64,000 bases of DNA from Jatrophihabitans sp. (GCA_036399055.1 DASWNX010000002.1:1-64000), one strand, 5' to 3'. Positions 8,044-17,724 are shown, counted from the first letter of the stretch. The notes: generated from the letters alone by a model not told the origin. Program-made: numbers and translations.

Positions 8044-9063
8044 TCACTTACCGCCCTTTCCAGGTGTGCCGACGATATTGGCGTTGAACAGCCGCACCAT
8101 GCCGAGTGCTATCGCGAAGATGAAGATGAAGGTGATCGTCGATAGCGCCGAAGCCGAGTTCAGCCCGCTGCGCAACTGCTCCACCACCAGGATCGACACG
8201 GTGGTGGTGCCGTTGGCGCCGCCGGTGAGGATCGCGGGCAGGTCATACATCCGCAGCACGTCCAAGGTGCGGAAGATGACCGCGACCGCCAGCGCCGGCT
8301 TGACCAGCGGCAGGGTGATCTTGATGAAGCGCTGCCAGGCGTTGGCTCCGTCGACCTTGGCCGACTCGTAGATGTCAGAGCTGATGCCCTGAAGGCCGGC
8401 CAGGATGAGCAGCGCGATGAACGGCGTGGTCTTCCAGACGTCGGCTATCACGATCGCCGAGCGGGCCGGCCACTGCTCACTGGTCCAGGCGAAGTTGGTG
8501 CCGAGCACCTTGTTCAGGATTCCCTGCGGGTCGAAGACCACCTGCCACAGCTTGGCGGTGACAGCGGTCGGGATCGCCCACGGGATGAGGATCGCGGCCC
8601 GGACCAGAGCCCGGCCCTTGAACGCCCGGTTCATCATCAAGGCGAAGATCATGCCGATGACGGTCTCAAGCAGCACGGTGACGACGGTGAACCCGACGGT
8701 GATGGTGATCGAGTCCCAGAACTGCGAGCCGAGGGTTCCGGTCGGGCACTTCACGACCTTGCCGCCTGCGGTGGGGCATTCCTGGAACAACCAGTGCTTG
8801 TAGTTGGTGAGCCCGGTCCAGGCGCCGGATTTGCCGAACTGCCCGGTCACGGGGTCGATCTTGGCCGTGTCCGACAGGAAGGACTGGTACACCGCCTTGA
8901 CGATGGGGTACCCGACGATCAGGCCGAGCAAGGCCACCGTGGGCGCCACCAGCAGGAACGCCAGCCGGCCCTCGCCGGTCTTGATCTTGTTGCGCTTCGG
9001 TCCAGGCGCTGAGGGGAGCGTCGTGCTCGCGGATTTCCCCGCTGCGGGTTTGGCCAGGGTCAT
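8044..9063 (-). CDS. carbohydrate ABC transporter permease (MalF type)
   Basis: Partner permease of the same importer, 339 residues. A charged N-terminal tail of about 30 residues is followed by the first membrane helix (LAFLLVAPTVALLGLIVGYP). A large periplasm-side loop with two Cys (about residues 85-110) precedes the permease core. The EAA loop is visible as DIYESAKVDGANAWQRFIKITLPLVKPA. AGGAGG precedes the ATG at 9063. Gene order binding protein, MalF, MalG matches alpha-glucoside importers such as maltose, trehalose or sucrose systems; the sugar itself cannot be fixed. Confidence 0.92.
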   Translation of the reverse strand: MTLAKPAAGKSASTTLPSAPGPKRNKIKTGEGRLAFLLVAPTVALLGLIVGYPIVKAVYQSFLSDTAKIDPVTGQFGKSGAWTGLTNYKHWLFQECPTAGGKVVKCPTGTLGSQFWDSITITVGFTVVTVLLETVIGMIFALMMNRAFKGRALVRAAILIPWAIPTAVTAKLWQVVFDPQGILNKVLGTNFAWTSEQWPARSAIVIADVWKTTPFIALLILAGLQGISSDIYESAKVDGANAWQRFIKITLPLVKPALAVAVIFRTLDVLRMYDLPAILTGGANGTTTVSILVVEQLRSGLNSASALSTITFIFIFAIALGMVRLFNANIVGTPGKGGK

Positions 9064-9176
9064 GAAGCAGCCTCCTCAGGCTGATGACATCCCAGGGTTA
9101 GGGAGCGAGAGCCCGTGTCTGGCGGAGCCGGCGCGCGGCGCCGGCTCCGCCAGTGTCACGGATGACGGTGCATCGA

Positions 9177-10463
9177 TCAGCCCGCGGTGCCGGACTCGAT
9201 TGCCGCCTGAAGGCTCTTCAAGGCCTCGTCAACCGAGGTCTGTCCCTGCAGCGCGGCGTAGACATTGGTCTGGATCGCTTCGGTGACGGCGGGGTAGAAC
9301 GGGGTGACCGGACGAGGAGTCGCGGCCTCGATGCCCTTGGCCAGCACCGGCAGGTACGGGAACTTCTTCACCAGCGCCGGGTCTGAGTAGAGCGACTCGA
9401 TGACCGGCGCCTGCGAACCCTGCGACAGGTTGTAGGACTGGACCGGCTCTGACTGGACGAACTTGAGGAAGTCCAGCGCAGTCGCCTTGTACTTGGAGTA
9501 CGTGCTGATGGCGACGCTGTGCCCACCCAGGCTGGAGGCGCCGGCGCCGTTCGGGCCGGGCAGCGGGGCGATGCCGAACTTTCCGGCGACCTTGGAGCCG
9601 GCGCCTTCGAGGATGGCGTTGGCGTAGGGCCAGTTACGCATGAACATCAGCTGGCCGGCCTGGAAGGCGTTCAGGCTCTGGGTCTCCTGGAAGCCGAGCG
9701 CCTCCTTGGGGATGTAGCCCTGCTTGAAACCGTTGACCAGGAAGTTCAGGCCGGCAGTGGCCTCGGGCGTCACCACATTGGGGGTCTTGCCGTCTTCCTT
9801 GACGATCTGGCCACCGGCGGAGTTGATCGCCTCGGCGCCGTTCACCGTCAGACCCTCGTACTTGGCGAACTGACCCGCGTAGCAGGCGGGCTTGGCGCCG
9901 GTGATGGAAGTCGAGGTCTTACCCTTGCACGCCGCGATCATCTCGTCCCAGGTGGCGGGCGCCTTGGAGACCAGGTCCTTGCGGTAGTACAGCAGGCCGG
10001 CGTCAGAGGCGTAGGGCGCGGCGTAGAGCTTGTTGTTGTAGGTGGCCGCTTCCACCGTCGGACCGAGCAGCTTGCTGGTGTCCATCGCGTACTGGCCCTC
10101 AAGCGGGATCACCCAGCCCTTGGCCGCGAACTCCGCCGTCCAGACGACGTCCACCGTCACCACGTCGTAGTTGGGGTCCTTGGCTTGGAAGTGCTGCTGG
10201 AGGTCGGACAGCTGCTGGTCAGCCTGATCGGACTGCTGCTTGATGGTGACCTTCTCGTTGGGGTGCGCGGCGTTCCACTCCTGCGCCAGGTGCGGCATCA
10301 AGCCGCTGTTGTCCTTGCCGGTGACGAAGGTGATCGCGCCTCTGGCGCTGGCCGCCTTGTCGTCGGCACCACTGTTGTTATTGCCGTCACTGCCACCGCA
10401 GCCAGCCAATACCACGGCCGCACCGAGCAACGAGACCGCACCGAATGCGACCCTTGGACTCAT
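9177..10463 (-). CDS. sugar-binding lipoprotein of ABC transporter (MalE type)
   Basis: Extracellular solute-binding protein, family 1 (428 residues). The N-terminus has a lipoprotein signal with lipobox LAGC at about residues 18-21, followed by a Ser/Gly/Asn-rich linker. The mature protein has typical family motifs such as DVVTVDVVWTAEFAAKGW and GLLYYRKDL. The ATG at 10463 is chosen because GGAAGGA lies nine bases upstream; the preceding TTG is possible but less likely. A LacI-type palindrome lies in the leader. It faces away from the alpha-glucosidase gene, and together they look like one alpha-glucoside uptake and cleavage locus. Confidence 0.92.
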   Translation of the reverse strand: MSPRVAFGAVSLLGAAVVLAGCGGSDGNNNSGADDKAASARGAITFVTGKDNSGLMPHLAQEWNAAHPNEKVTIKQQSDQADQQLSDLQQHFQAKDPNYDVVTVDVVWTAEFAAKGWVIPLEGQYAMDTSKLLGPTVEAATYNNKLYAAPYASDAGLLYYRKDLVSKAPATWDEMIAACKGKTSTSITGAKPACYAGQFAKYEGLTVNGAEAINSAGGQIVKEDGKTPNVVTPEATAGLNFLVNGFKQGYIPKEALGFQETQSLNAFQAGQLMFMRNWPYANAILEGAGSKVAGKFGIAPLPGPNGAGASSLGGHSVAISTYSKYKATALDFLKFVQSEPVQSYNLSQGSQAPVIESLYSDPALVKKFPYLPVLAKGIEAATPRPVTPFYPAVTEAIQTNVYAALQGQTSVDEALKSLQAAIESGTAG

Positions 10464-10487
10464 CAAAGCTGTCCTTCCGACGATGAT

Positions 10488-10509
10488 ACTAAGCGCTTAC
10501 AGGCGCTTC
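10488..10509. promoter_or_regulatory. candidate LacI-family operator upstream of sugar transporter
   Basis: The perfect 10-bp palindrome TAAGCGCTTA (10490-10499) is followed by a second half site GGCGCTT. AAGCGCTT centres are typical of LacI/GalR operators. It lies about 25 bases before the binding-protein start, fitting repression of the transporter operon. No regulator gene is in the neighbourhood. Confidence 0.55.
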
Positions 10510-10594
10510 GAGAATGACATTGCACACACTGATTGCAGAAGGCCGACTAGCCAAAGATACGCAACTGTTACCTCCCCGCCAGAGTCTCATCACA

Positions 10595-11083
10595 TTAGTC
10601 CTGATCGCTCCGAGGCCGCCCGCGACGATGCGCCTCGATCTGGTTGCCGATGCCGTTCAACCTCGCCGCGGCCCGCGGCCTGGACATCGGCGTCGAGGGC
10701 TGTAGCAGCGACGGCGGGACATCGACATGACTGCCGTCGTGCCGCACGAATCGCACCGTGTCCGAACCGCGAACGCCTGAGACCACCTCCACGCGCGCGA
10801 CCTCGGCCCAGGGCAGCCAGACGGGCCGTCCCAGGTAACGGACCACAGCGCCGTCGGAGTCCACCCCCAGGTACATCCGCAGGGCGAGCACCGCCAGTCC
10901 CAGGGCCAGCGCGCCCAGCCCCAGAGTCAGGGCTCGCGCTGTCTCGGAGGGGTGGCCGTAGATGTTCCAGGCGGCCGCGCCGCAGACCAGCAGCATCAAC
11001 AGCGCCGGCTGGTAGGGCGGCACTTGCCATGACAGCCGCTGCCCACTCCGCAGCGCCGGCCCGCCCGCCTCGTGATTGGCCAC
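10595..11083 (-). CDS. membrane protein with bacterial PH-like domain
   Basis: A 162-residue protein of unknown role. Two hydrophobic helices near the N-terminus (about residues 26-43 and 49-68) are followed by a beta-rich domain resembling the bacterial PH fold (VVRYLGRPVWLPWAEVARVEVV, then HVDVPPSLLQPS). Proteins of this layout are common in actinobacteria, usually annotated as PH-domain proteins. It lies between the divergent sugar transporter and the alpha-glucosidase and has no evident link with either. Confidence 0.72.
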   Translation of the reverse strand: MANHEAGGPALRSGQRLSWQVPPYQPALLMLLVCGAAAWNIYGHPSETARALTLGLGALALGLAVLALRMYLGVDSDGAVVRYLGRPVWLPWAEVARVEVVSGVRGSDTVRFVRHDGSHVDVPPSLLQPSTPMSRPRAAARLNGIGNQIEAHRRGRPRSDQD

Positions 11084-11203
11084 AAAGAAAGTCTAGGACG
11101 GTCAGCGGCAGCCCGAGATCACGGTTGCGCTCCAGGTATGTTCGCAGGGGCCGGCCCGATTCTCTTCTCTCGAGTGCGTGGTCGTCGAGTCCGGGAGGCG
11201 GTC

Positions 11204-12975
11204 ATGGACAGCAGCCAGGCCACGTGGTGGCAGTCCGCCGTCGTCTACCAGGTCTACCCGCGCAGCTTCTGCGATGCCAACGGCGACGGCGTCGGAGACC
11301 TTGCGGGCATCACCACCCGGCTGGACTACCTGCAGCGGCTTGGGGTCGACGTCCTCTGGCTGTCGCCGATCTTCCCCTCGCCGCAGGATGACGCCGGTTA
11401 TGACATCAGCGATTACTGCGACGTCGACCCGGTGTTCGGCTCGCTGGCCGACTTCGACCACTTGCTGGCCGAGGTGCACCGGCGCGGCATGAGACTGGTG
11501 CTCGACCTGGTGGTCAATCACACCTCCGACGAGCACCCGTGGTTCCAGCAGTCACGGCGCGGCAAGGACGCTGCCTACCGGGACTGGTACTGGTGGCGCG
11601 GGCCACGGCCCGGAATGGCTCCCGGCGCGCCGGGCGCCGAGCCCACCAACTGGGGCTCGGCCTTCTCCGGTTCGGCCTGGCAGTTCGACGAAGCCAGCGG
11701 CGAGTACTACCTGCACTTGTTCTCCCGCAAGCAGCCCGACCTGAACTGGGAGAACCCCGAGGTCCGCTCAGCCGTGCACGCGATGATGCGATGGTGGCTG
11801 GACCGGGGCGTCGACGGCTTCCGGATGGACGTCATCAACATGATCTCCAAGGACCCGCGGCTGCCAGACGGGCCGGTCCGCTCCGGCGCCTACGGGGACG
11901 GCTCACCGCATTACATCTGCGGGCCGCGCATCCACGAGTTCCTGCAGGAGATGAACCAGCAGGTCTTCGCCGGCCGCGACGGGAAGTCGCTGACCGTCGG
12001 CGAGATGCCGGGGGTGACCGTGGAGCAGGCGCGGCTGTTCACCGATCCGGCCCGGCCCGGCACGAGCTCGACATGGTGTTCCAGTTCGAGCACGTGCAAC
12101 TGGACCAGGGCATCGACAAGTTCCACCCGACCGGCTTCAAGCTGCTGGACCTCAAGGCGAGCCTCGGACGCTGGCAGGCCGGCCTGGCCGAGGTCGGCTG
12201 GAACAGCCTGTACTGGAACAACCACGACCAGCCCCGGGTGGTGTCGCGCTTCGGCGATGACAGCGAGCAGTACCGGGTCCTGTCGGCCAAGATGCTGGCC
12301 ACCGTGTTGCACCTGCACCGCGGAACCCCCTACGTCTACCAGGGCGAAGAGCTCGCCATGACGAACTCGGTGTTCGATTCGATCTCCGATTTCCGTGACA
12401 TCGAATCGCTGAACTACTACGCCGCGATGACCGCCGGTGACCCGGACGGGTCGCCGAGCGGCGACGCGCCCGACGACAGCCAGTTGTTGGCGGCTCTTCG
12501 GCGGATGAGCCGGGACAACGCCCGCACCCCGATGCAGTGGACCTCGGGGCCGCACGCCGGCTTCAGCTCCGCCGAACCCTGGATCGGGGTCAATCCGAAT
12601 CACCGCCAGATCAACGCCGAGCGGGAACTGGCCGATCCGGACTCGGTCTTTCACCACTACCGAAAGCTGATCGCGCTCCGGCACACCCACCCGATCGTGG
12701 CCCGCGGAAGCTTTGAGATGTTGCTGCCCGAGGACGAGCAGGTCTATGCCTTCACCCGCCGCCTGGACTCCGAACTCTGGCTGGTGCTGGGCAATTTCAC
12801 CGGCGCCGACGTCCAGGCGCGGCTGCCCGAGGCGCGCGACTGGGCAGCCGCCGAGCTGCTGATCGGCAACTACCCGGCCACCGCCAAGCCGGCCGGCCCG
12901 CACTCGGCGCCGGCTTTCCTGCCGCTACGGCCCTGGGAATGCCGGGTCTACCGGCGCACTACCGCCCCAGGCTGA
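11204..12975 (+). pseudogene. GH13 alpha-glucosidase, interrupted by a frameshift
   Basis: Encodes an oligo-1,6-glucosidase/alpha-glucosidase-like GH13 enzyme of about 590 codons. The first part (ATG at 11204, GGGAGG upstream) holds VYQVYPRSFCDANGDG, the region I VNHTSDEHPWF, the nucleophile region GFRMDVINM and the acid/base region VGEMPG. After about 12046-12063 the homologous reading continues one frame back (HELDMVFQFEHV, the NNHDQPR region with the third catalytic Asp, GTPYVYQGEE and the C-terminal domain to 12975). This equals one missing base in a GGCCC-repeat tract (three near-copies). If real, the product lacks the last catalytic Asp and is inactive; a sequencing error is equally possible. 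It faces away from the sugar transporter and ends against rho. Confidence 0.85.
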
Positions 12976-12995
12976 GCAGAGCCTGCCGGCTCAGC
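12971..12995. terminator. bidirectional hairpin at the GH13/rho junction
   Basis: GCTGAGC (12971-12977) pairs with GCTCAGC (12989-12995), loop 11 bases. The GH13 stop TGA and the rho stop (TCA on this strand) are themselves the paired bases, so one short hairpin ends both convergent genes. Confidence 0.5.
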
Positions 12996-15285
12996 GGTCG
13001 TCGTTACCCGGCGTGGTCTTGGCGATCTGCATCAGGAACTCGATGTTCGTCCGGGTCTTACGCAGCCGGTCCAGCAGCAGGTCGATGCCCTGCTGCGGGT
13101 CCAGGGCGTGCAGCACCCGGCGCAGCTTGATGACCACCGCCAGCTCGTCAGGTGACAGCAGGATCTCTTCCTTACGGGTCGAGGACTGGTCCACGTCCAC
13201 GGCCGGGTAGACCCGCTTGTCGGCGATCTTGCGGTCCAGCCGCAGCTCGGCGTTGCCGGTGCCCTTGAACTCCTCGAAGATCACGGTGTCACCGGCGGAG
13301 CCGGTCTCGACCAGCGCCGAGGCGATGATGGTCAGTGAGCCGCCGTCCTCGATGTTGCGGGCCGCGCCCAGGAACCGCTTCGGCGGGTACAGCGCGGTCG
13401 AGTCGACACCGCCGGACAGGATCCGTCCCGACGCCGGGGCGCCCAGGTTGTACGCGCGGCCCAGCCGGGTGATCGAGTCGAGCAGCACGACGACGTCGTG
13501 GCCCATCTCGACCAGCCGCTTGGCCCGCTCGATGGACAGCTCGGCGACCATCGTGTGATCCTGCGGGCGCCGGTCGAAGGTCGAGGCGATGACCTCGCCC
13601 TTGACCGAGCGCTGCATGTCGGTGACCTCTTCAGGCCGCTCGTCGATCAGCACGACCATCAGATGGCACTCAGGGTTGTTGGTGGCGATGGCATTGGCGA
13701 TCGCCTGCATGATCATGGTCTTGCCCGCCTTGGGCGGTGAGACGATGAGCGCGCGCTGGCCCTTGCCGATCGGCATGACCAGGTCGATCACCCGGGTCGT
13801 CAGGATGTGCGGCTCGGTCTCCAGCCGCAACCGCTCCTGCGGGTACAGCGGGGTGAGCTTGGTGAACTCGACCCGGTTACGGGCAAGCTCGGGATCGACG
13901 CCGTTGATCGTGTCCAGCCGGACCAGCGGGTTGAACTTCTCCTTGCGCTCACCCTCGCGGGTCTGGCGCACCGCGCCGGTGACCGCGTCGCCGCGCCGCA
14001 GGTTGTAGCGGCGGACGTGGGAGTTGGCGACGTAGACGTCATCGGAGCTGGCGAAGTACCCGCTGACCCGGATGAACCAGGAGCCCTTGTCATCGACGTT
14101 GTCGATGATGCCGGCCACCGGCACCAGGACGTCGTCGTCGGAGATCGTCGGCTCGATGTCGTTGCGACCGCCATTGCTCGGCGCCTCGACGCGGTCACGG
14201 GTGCGACCCCGACGGTCGCGGTAGCGCCGCGGTCGGCGGCCGCCGAACTCGTCGTCGTCGTCAGTGCTGTTGTTCGGACCACTCTGGTTGCGGTCACGCT
14301 GGCCGGCGTCGCGGTTGGAGTTGCGGTTGCCGTCGCGACCGTTGAACTCACGGTTGCCGTCCCTGCCGTCGCGGGCCTGGCCGTCGCGGGTCTGGCCCTC
14401 CTGACCGTTGGCGTCGCGGGCCTGGTACTCGCGGGTCTGGCCCTCACGGCCGTTGACCTCGCGGGTCTGGCCCTCACGGCCATTGGCCTCGCGGGTCTGG
14501 CTGTCGCGGCCGTTGGCCTCGCGGGTCTGGCCCTCACGGGTCTGGCTGTCGCGACCGTTGACCTCGCGGGTCTGGCCCTCGCGACCGTTGACTTCTCGGG
14601 TCTGGCCCTCACGGCCGTTGACCTCGCGGGTCTGGCCCTCACGGCCGTTGACCTCGCGGGTCTGGCCCTCACGGGTCTGGCCCTCGCGACCGTTGACTTC
14701 CCGGGTCTGGCCCTCACGGCCATTGGCCTCGCGGGTCTGGCTCTCGCGACCGCGGCCGGCTTCGCGGGTCCGGCCGCGCTCGGCCTGGCGGGCGCCGGCG
14801 CCCTCGGAGCCGGGGCCCTCGGAGCCGGTGCTGTCCGCGCCGCGTGCGGTGTCCTGCCCGCCGTCGCCGGACGGGCTGCCGTGCTGGGCGGGCGGGCTGT
14901 CAGGAGCCTGCTCCGAGGCCGTGGACTGGACGTGGGTTGCAGCCCGGGTGGCCGAGCGGCGGGTACGGGTGGTCGGCGCGGCCTGGGCGGTCGGCGCGGC
15001 CTGGGCGGTCGGGGCGGCCTCGGCCTCGCTCTGACGGGCCACGGGAGCGCTGCTGGAACTGCTCTGGGGCCGCTTGGCGGTCTCGATGGCGGCGATCAGG
15101 TCGCTCTTGCGCATCTTGCCGGTGGCAATGCCCATCGAGCCGGCCAGCGCCTGCAGCTCAGGAAGCAACATCGAGGACAGCGATCCGGAGCGGCGCTTGG
15201 CGCGCTCCTGGGCGGCGTTATTGGCACCGGTGTCTACTGACTCGGTGCCGGGCAGGACGTTGAGTTGGTCCTGGGTGTCTGTCAC
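12991..15285 (-). CDS. rho: transcription termination factor Rho with repeat-rich N-terminal region
   Basis: Hexameric RNA-dependent ATPase that releases transcripts. The catalytic half is canonical: RNA-binding cold-shock-like domain at about residues 385-465, P-loop SPPKAGKTMIMQ near residue 515, EVTDMQRSVKGEV, and a C-terminus typical of Rho. The N-terminus keeps the helical Rho-N domain (LPELQALAGSMGI). It is followed by about 300 low-complexity residues, which makes the protein 764 residues against about 420 in E. coli. Long N-terminal inserts are known in actinobacterial Rho. Here residues about 175-305 are near-identical decapeptides (REGQTREVNG and variants). The start is GTG at 15285. 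thrB-rho order is conserved in actinobacteria. Confidence 0.95.
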   Translation of the reverse strand: MTDTQDQLNVLPGTESVDTGANNAAQERAKRRSGSLSSMLLPELQALAGSMGIATGKMRKSDLIAAIETAKRPQSSSSSAPVARQSEAEAAPTAQAAPTAQAAPTTRTRRSATRAATHVQSTASEQAPDSPPAQHGSPSGDGGQDTARGADSTGSEGPGSEGAGARQAERGRTREAGRGRESQTREANGREGQTREVNGREGQTREGQTREVNGREGQTREVNGREGQTREVNGREGQTREVNGRDSQTREGQTREANGRDSQTREANGREGQTREVNGREGQTREYQARDANGQEGQTRDGQARDGRDGNREFNGRDGNRNSNRDAGQRDRNQSGPNNSTDDDDEFGGRRPRRYRDRRGRTRDRVEAPSNGGRNDIEPTISDDDVLVPVAGIIDNVDDKGSWFIRVSGYFASSDDVYVANSHVRRYNLRRGDAVTGAVRQTREGERKEKFNPLVRLDTINGVDPELARNRVEFTKLTPLYPQERLRLETEPHILTTRVIDLVMPIGKGQRALIVSPPKAGKTMIMQAIANAIATNNPECHLMVVLIDERPEEVTDMQRSVKGEVIASTFDRRPQDHTMVAELSIERAKRLVEMGHDVVVLLDSITRLGRAYNLGAPASGRILSGGVDSTALYPPKRFLGAARNIEDGGSLTIIASALVETGSAGDTVIFEEFKGTGNAELRLDRKIADKRVYPAVDVDQSSTRKEEILLSPDELAVVIKLRRVLHALDPQQGIDLLLDRLRKTRTNIEFLMQIAKTTPGNDDR
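14370..14760 (-). repeat. 30-bp tandem repeats within rho
   Basis: About a dozen copies or part copies of a 30-bp unit encode REGQTREVNG, REGQTREANG and RDSQTREANG. Units are almost identical at DNA level, which points to recent expansion by slippage or recombination. Confidence 0.9.
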
Positions 15286-15657
15286 TGTGGTTTCGGATCC
15301 TTCCGAGTGGTTGTACGTCTCTTTTCGGTCAGACGCACACCGGTGTTAGGTCGGCGGGTATCGCCGGGCTGATCGAATTACCGACCAGGGGAACTCGCAG
15401 TCGAGGTCGGAGCGGAACTTGTCCAAAGCGCCCAGCTCGAAGTCAGTGGATTCTGACTGAGTTTCGACTTTTGGAACGTCCGCGCAGGCTCTTCGGGCTG
15501 CTTCGTCGCGTAGCTGGCACAACCGCGGTCACGCGAGGAATGAACTAAGAGTAGACGCAAGCTGCTCACTGCGCCAACACAGGGTATGGCGTGTCATATT
15601 CCGATTCCGCCACGCTCGCCTAGGTAGCCGGGCCTCAGATCTCAGCCCCGCCCCCTC
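15286..15657 (-). other. long rho leader/intergenic region
   Basis: This 370-base stretch between thrB and rho holds no assured gene. A GTG-started frame of 63 codons (15569 to 15378) would begin MSSLRLLLVHSSRDRGC and could be a leader peptide, but it has no clear ribosome binding site. Candidate promoter hexamers TTGGCG (15572-15577) and TACTCT (15548-15553), read on the minus strand with an 18-base spacer, would give a 5' leader of about 250 bases, in line with known autoregulation of rho. Confidence 0.4.
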
Positions 15658-16578
15658 TCACAGCAGGGCAGTCCGCGCGCCTGCGGAGAAGGTCAGCGCG
15701 GCGCACTCCCAGCCGGGTGGCGCCAGCTCAGCAGCCGGCCCGGCCTGCTCGGCGGTGGCAAGCGCCAGCACCGAGGAACCGGCGCCCGAGAAGACTGCGG
15801 CGACGCCACGCTGTCGCAGCGCCCTCACCAGGCCGGCGCTGGCCGGCATGCCCGCGGCCCGGTAACCCTGGTGCAGCCGGTCCTCGGTGCCCGCCAGCAG
15901 GAGCTCGGGGCGGCTGGTCAGCGCGAGCACCAGCAGGCCCGCCCGGCCGGCGTTGAAGGCCGCGTCGGCGTGCGGCACCTGCGCTGGCAACACCGCCCGG
16001 GCAGCCTTGGTCTCCGACTGCTCGGCCGGGATGAACAGCACCGGCCGGACCCCGGTGGCGGCCAGCTGATCGGCGCTCGCAGCCCGCACGCCGTTGCCCC
16101 GGCCGCCGGAGGACCAGGCGATGCTCAGCCCACCGAGCAGGCACGCGGCGACGTTGTCGGGGTGGCCCTCGATCTCGGCGGCCAGGGCAAGGGCCTCGAC
16201 CTCGCTCAGGCGTGCCCGGCCGTCGAGGCTCAGGCCCCGGGCCAGCTCGATGCCGCTGACGATGGCCGCCGCCGAGGAACCCATGCCACGGCCGTGCGGG
16301 ATGGCGTTGGCGCACTCCAGCGCCAGCCCCGGCGGCTGGGCGCCAAGCAGGTCGAAGGCGGCCCGCATCGCCTGGACGACCAGGTGCCCCTCGTCCAGCG
16401 CGAGCGTGCCGGCGCCGGCGCCGGCGACCCGGACGTCCAGGCCGGCGCCGCTGACCCGAGCCCGCACCTCGTCATAACAGCTGAGCGCCAGCCCGAAGCT
16501 GTCATAACCGGGCCCGAGGTTGGCGCTGGTGGCCGGCACGCGCACGGCGACGGTGGCGGCGCTGAACGGCGCGGGCAT
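15658..16578 (-). CDS. thrB: homoserine kinase
   Basis: GHMP-family kinase that phosphorylates homoserine in threonine synthesis; 306 residues. VRVPATSANLGPGYDSFGLA near the N-terminus and the ATP-binding PHGRGMGSSAAAIVSG are the family's signature motifs. The ATG at 16578 overlaps the thrC stop as ATGA; a GTG one codon upstream is also possible. It is last in the argS-lysA-hom-thrC-thrB operon. Confidence 0.96.
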   Translation of the reverse strand: MPAPFSAATVAVRVPATSANLGPGYDSFGLALSCYDEVRARVSGAGLDVRVAGAGAGTLALDEGHLVVQAMRAAFDLLGAQPPGLALECANAIPHGRGMGSSAAAIVSGIELARGLSLDGRARLSEVEALALAAEIEGHPDNVAACLLGGLSIAWSSGGRGNGVRAASADQLAATGVRPVLFIPAEQSETKAARAVLPAQVPHADAAFNAGRAGLLVLALTSRPELLLAGTEDRLHQGYRAAGMPASAGLVRALRQRGVAAVFSGAGSSVLALATAEQAGPAAELAPPGWECAALTFSAGARTALL

Positions 16579-17666
16579 CACACCAGCCCGAGCTCGACCG
16601 CCGCGGCATGGCCGTCAACAGGGATCGTCACCGGCGCCGGCGCTCCCGAGATGGCCCACTCGGGGTCCTTGAGGCCATTGCCGGTGACGGTGCAGACCAC
16701 CAGGGCGCCAGCCCGCAGCCGGCCGGCGCCGGCGGACTTGATGAGCCCGGCGACGCTGGCCGCGGACGCCGGCTCCACGAACACCGCTTCTTTGCGCGCC
16801 AGCAACCGGTAAGCCGCCAGGATCTCCTTGTCGGTCACCGAGTCGATCAGCCCGCCTGAGTCGTCCCGCGCGGCTTCGGCCTGCAGCCACGAGGCCGGGT
16901 TGCCGATCCGGATCGCGGTGGCGATGGTGATCGGCTTGGCCACCGGCTTGCCGAGCACGATCGGAGCGGACCCCGCGGCTTGAAACCCATGCATCGCAGG
17001 GGCTTTCTCGATCAGGCCGTCGGCCAGGTACTCCCGGTAGCCCTTCCAGTAGGCGGTGATGTTGCCGGCGTTGCCGACCGGGATGCAGTGGATGTCAGGC
17101 GCCCGGCCGAGCAGGTCGCAGATCTCGAAGGCGGCGGTCTTCTGGCCCTCGATCCGGTCCGGGTTCACCGAGTTGACCAGCGCCACCGGGTAATCGACCG
17201 CGAGCTTGCGAGCCAGTTCCAGGCAGTCGTCGAAATTGCCGTCCACCTGCAGCAACCTGGCGCCGTGCACCAGCGCCTGCGCCATCTTGCCCAGCGCGAT
17301 CTTGCCTTGCGGGACCAGCACCGCGCACACCATGCCGGCGCGCACCGCGTAGGCCGCCGCCGAGGCGGAGGTGTTTCCGGTCGAGGCGCAGATCACCGCC
17401 TTGGCCCCGGCCTCGGCCGCTTTGGAGATGGCCACCGTCATGCCCCGGTCCTTGAACGAGCCGGTCGGATTGGCGCCTTCGACCTTGAGGTACACCTCGG
17501 CGTTCACCAGGGCCGACAGCTCGGCGGCCGGCACCAGCGGCGTGCCGCCCTCGTAGAGGGTGACCACCGGCGTGTGGGCGGTCACCGGCAGCCGGTCCCG
17601 GTAGGCCTCGATGAGCCCGGGCCACGCCGTGGCCAGCGGGCCGCTGGTGTACTGCCGTCCGGCCAT
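16578..17666 (-). CDS. thrC: threonine synthase
   Basis: PLP enzyme converting O-phosphohomoserine to threonine. The Lys that binds PLP is in [15 protein letters not shown] (about residue 68), and the phosphate-binding loop of fold-type II enzymes is visible as [14 protein letters not shown] text ([16 protein letters not shown]). The 362-residue length matches the short actinobacterial class. It sits 58 bases after hom and overlaps thrB by four bases, so the last two pathway steps are translationally coupled. Confidence 0.97.
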   Translation of the reverse strand: MAGRQYTSGPLATAWPGLIEAYRDRLPVTAHTPVVTLYEGGTPLVPAAELSALVNAEVYLKVEGANPTGSFKDRGMTVAISKAAEAGAKAVICASTGNTSASAAAYAVRAGMVCAVLVPQGKIALGKMAQALVHGARLLQVDGNFDDCLELARKLAVDYPVALVNSVNPDRIEGQKTAAFEICDLLGRAPDIHCIPVGNAGNITAYWKGYREYLADGLIEKAPAMHGFQAAGSAPIVLGKPVAKPITIATAIRIGNPASWLQAEAARDDSGGLIDSVTDKEILAAYRLLARKEAVFVEPASAASVAGLIKSAGAGRLRAGALVVCTVTGNGLKDPEWAISGAPAPVTIPVDGHAAAVELGLV

Positions 17667-17724
17667 GTCTGCCCAATCCCCTGTTGCTGAAACCCAAAAC
17701 GCCCAGTCCGCGCCGCTGCTGGCC

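Noticed and set aside
13807..15240. 477-codon plus-strand frame with LAGLALTAVDLAGL-type repeats opposite rho
   Set aside because: It looks like a hydrophobic repeat protein, but the repeats are just the complement of the Rho decapeptide array and the other strand has the clear Rho motifs.
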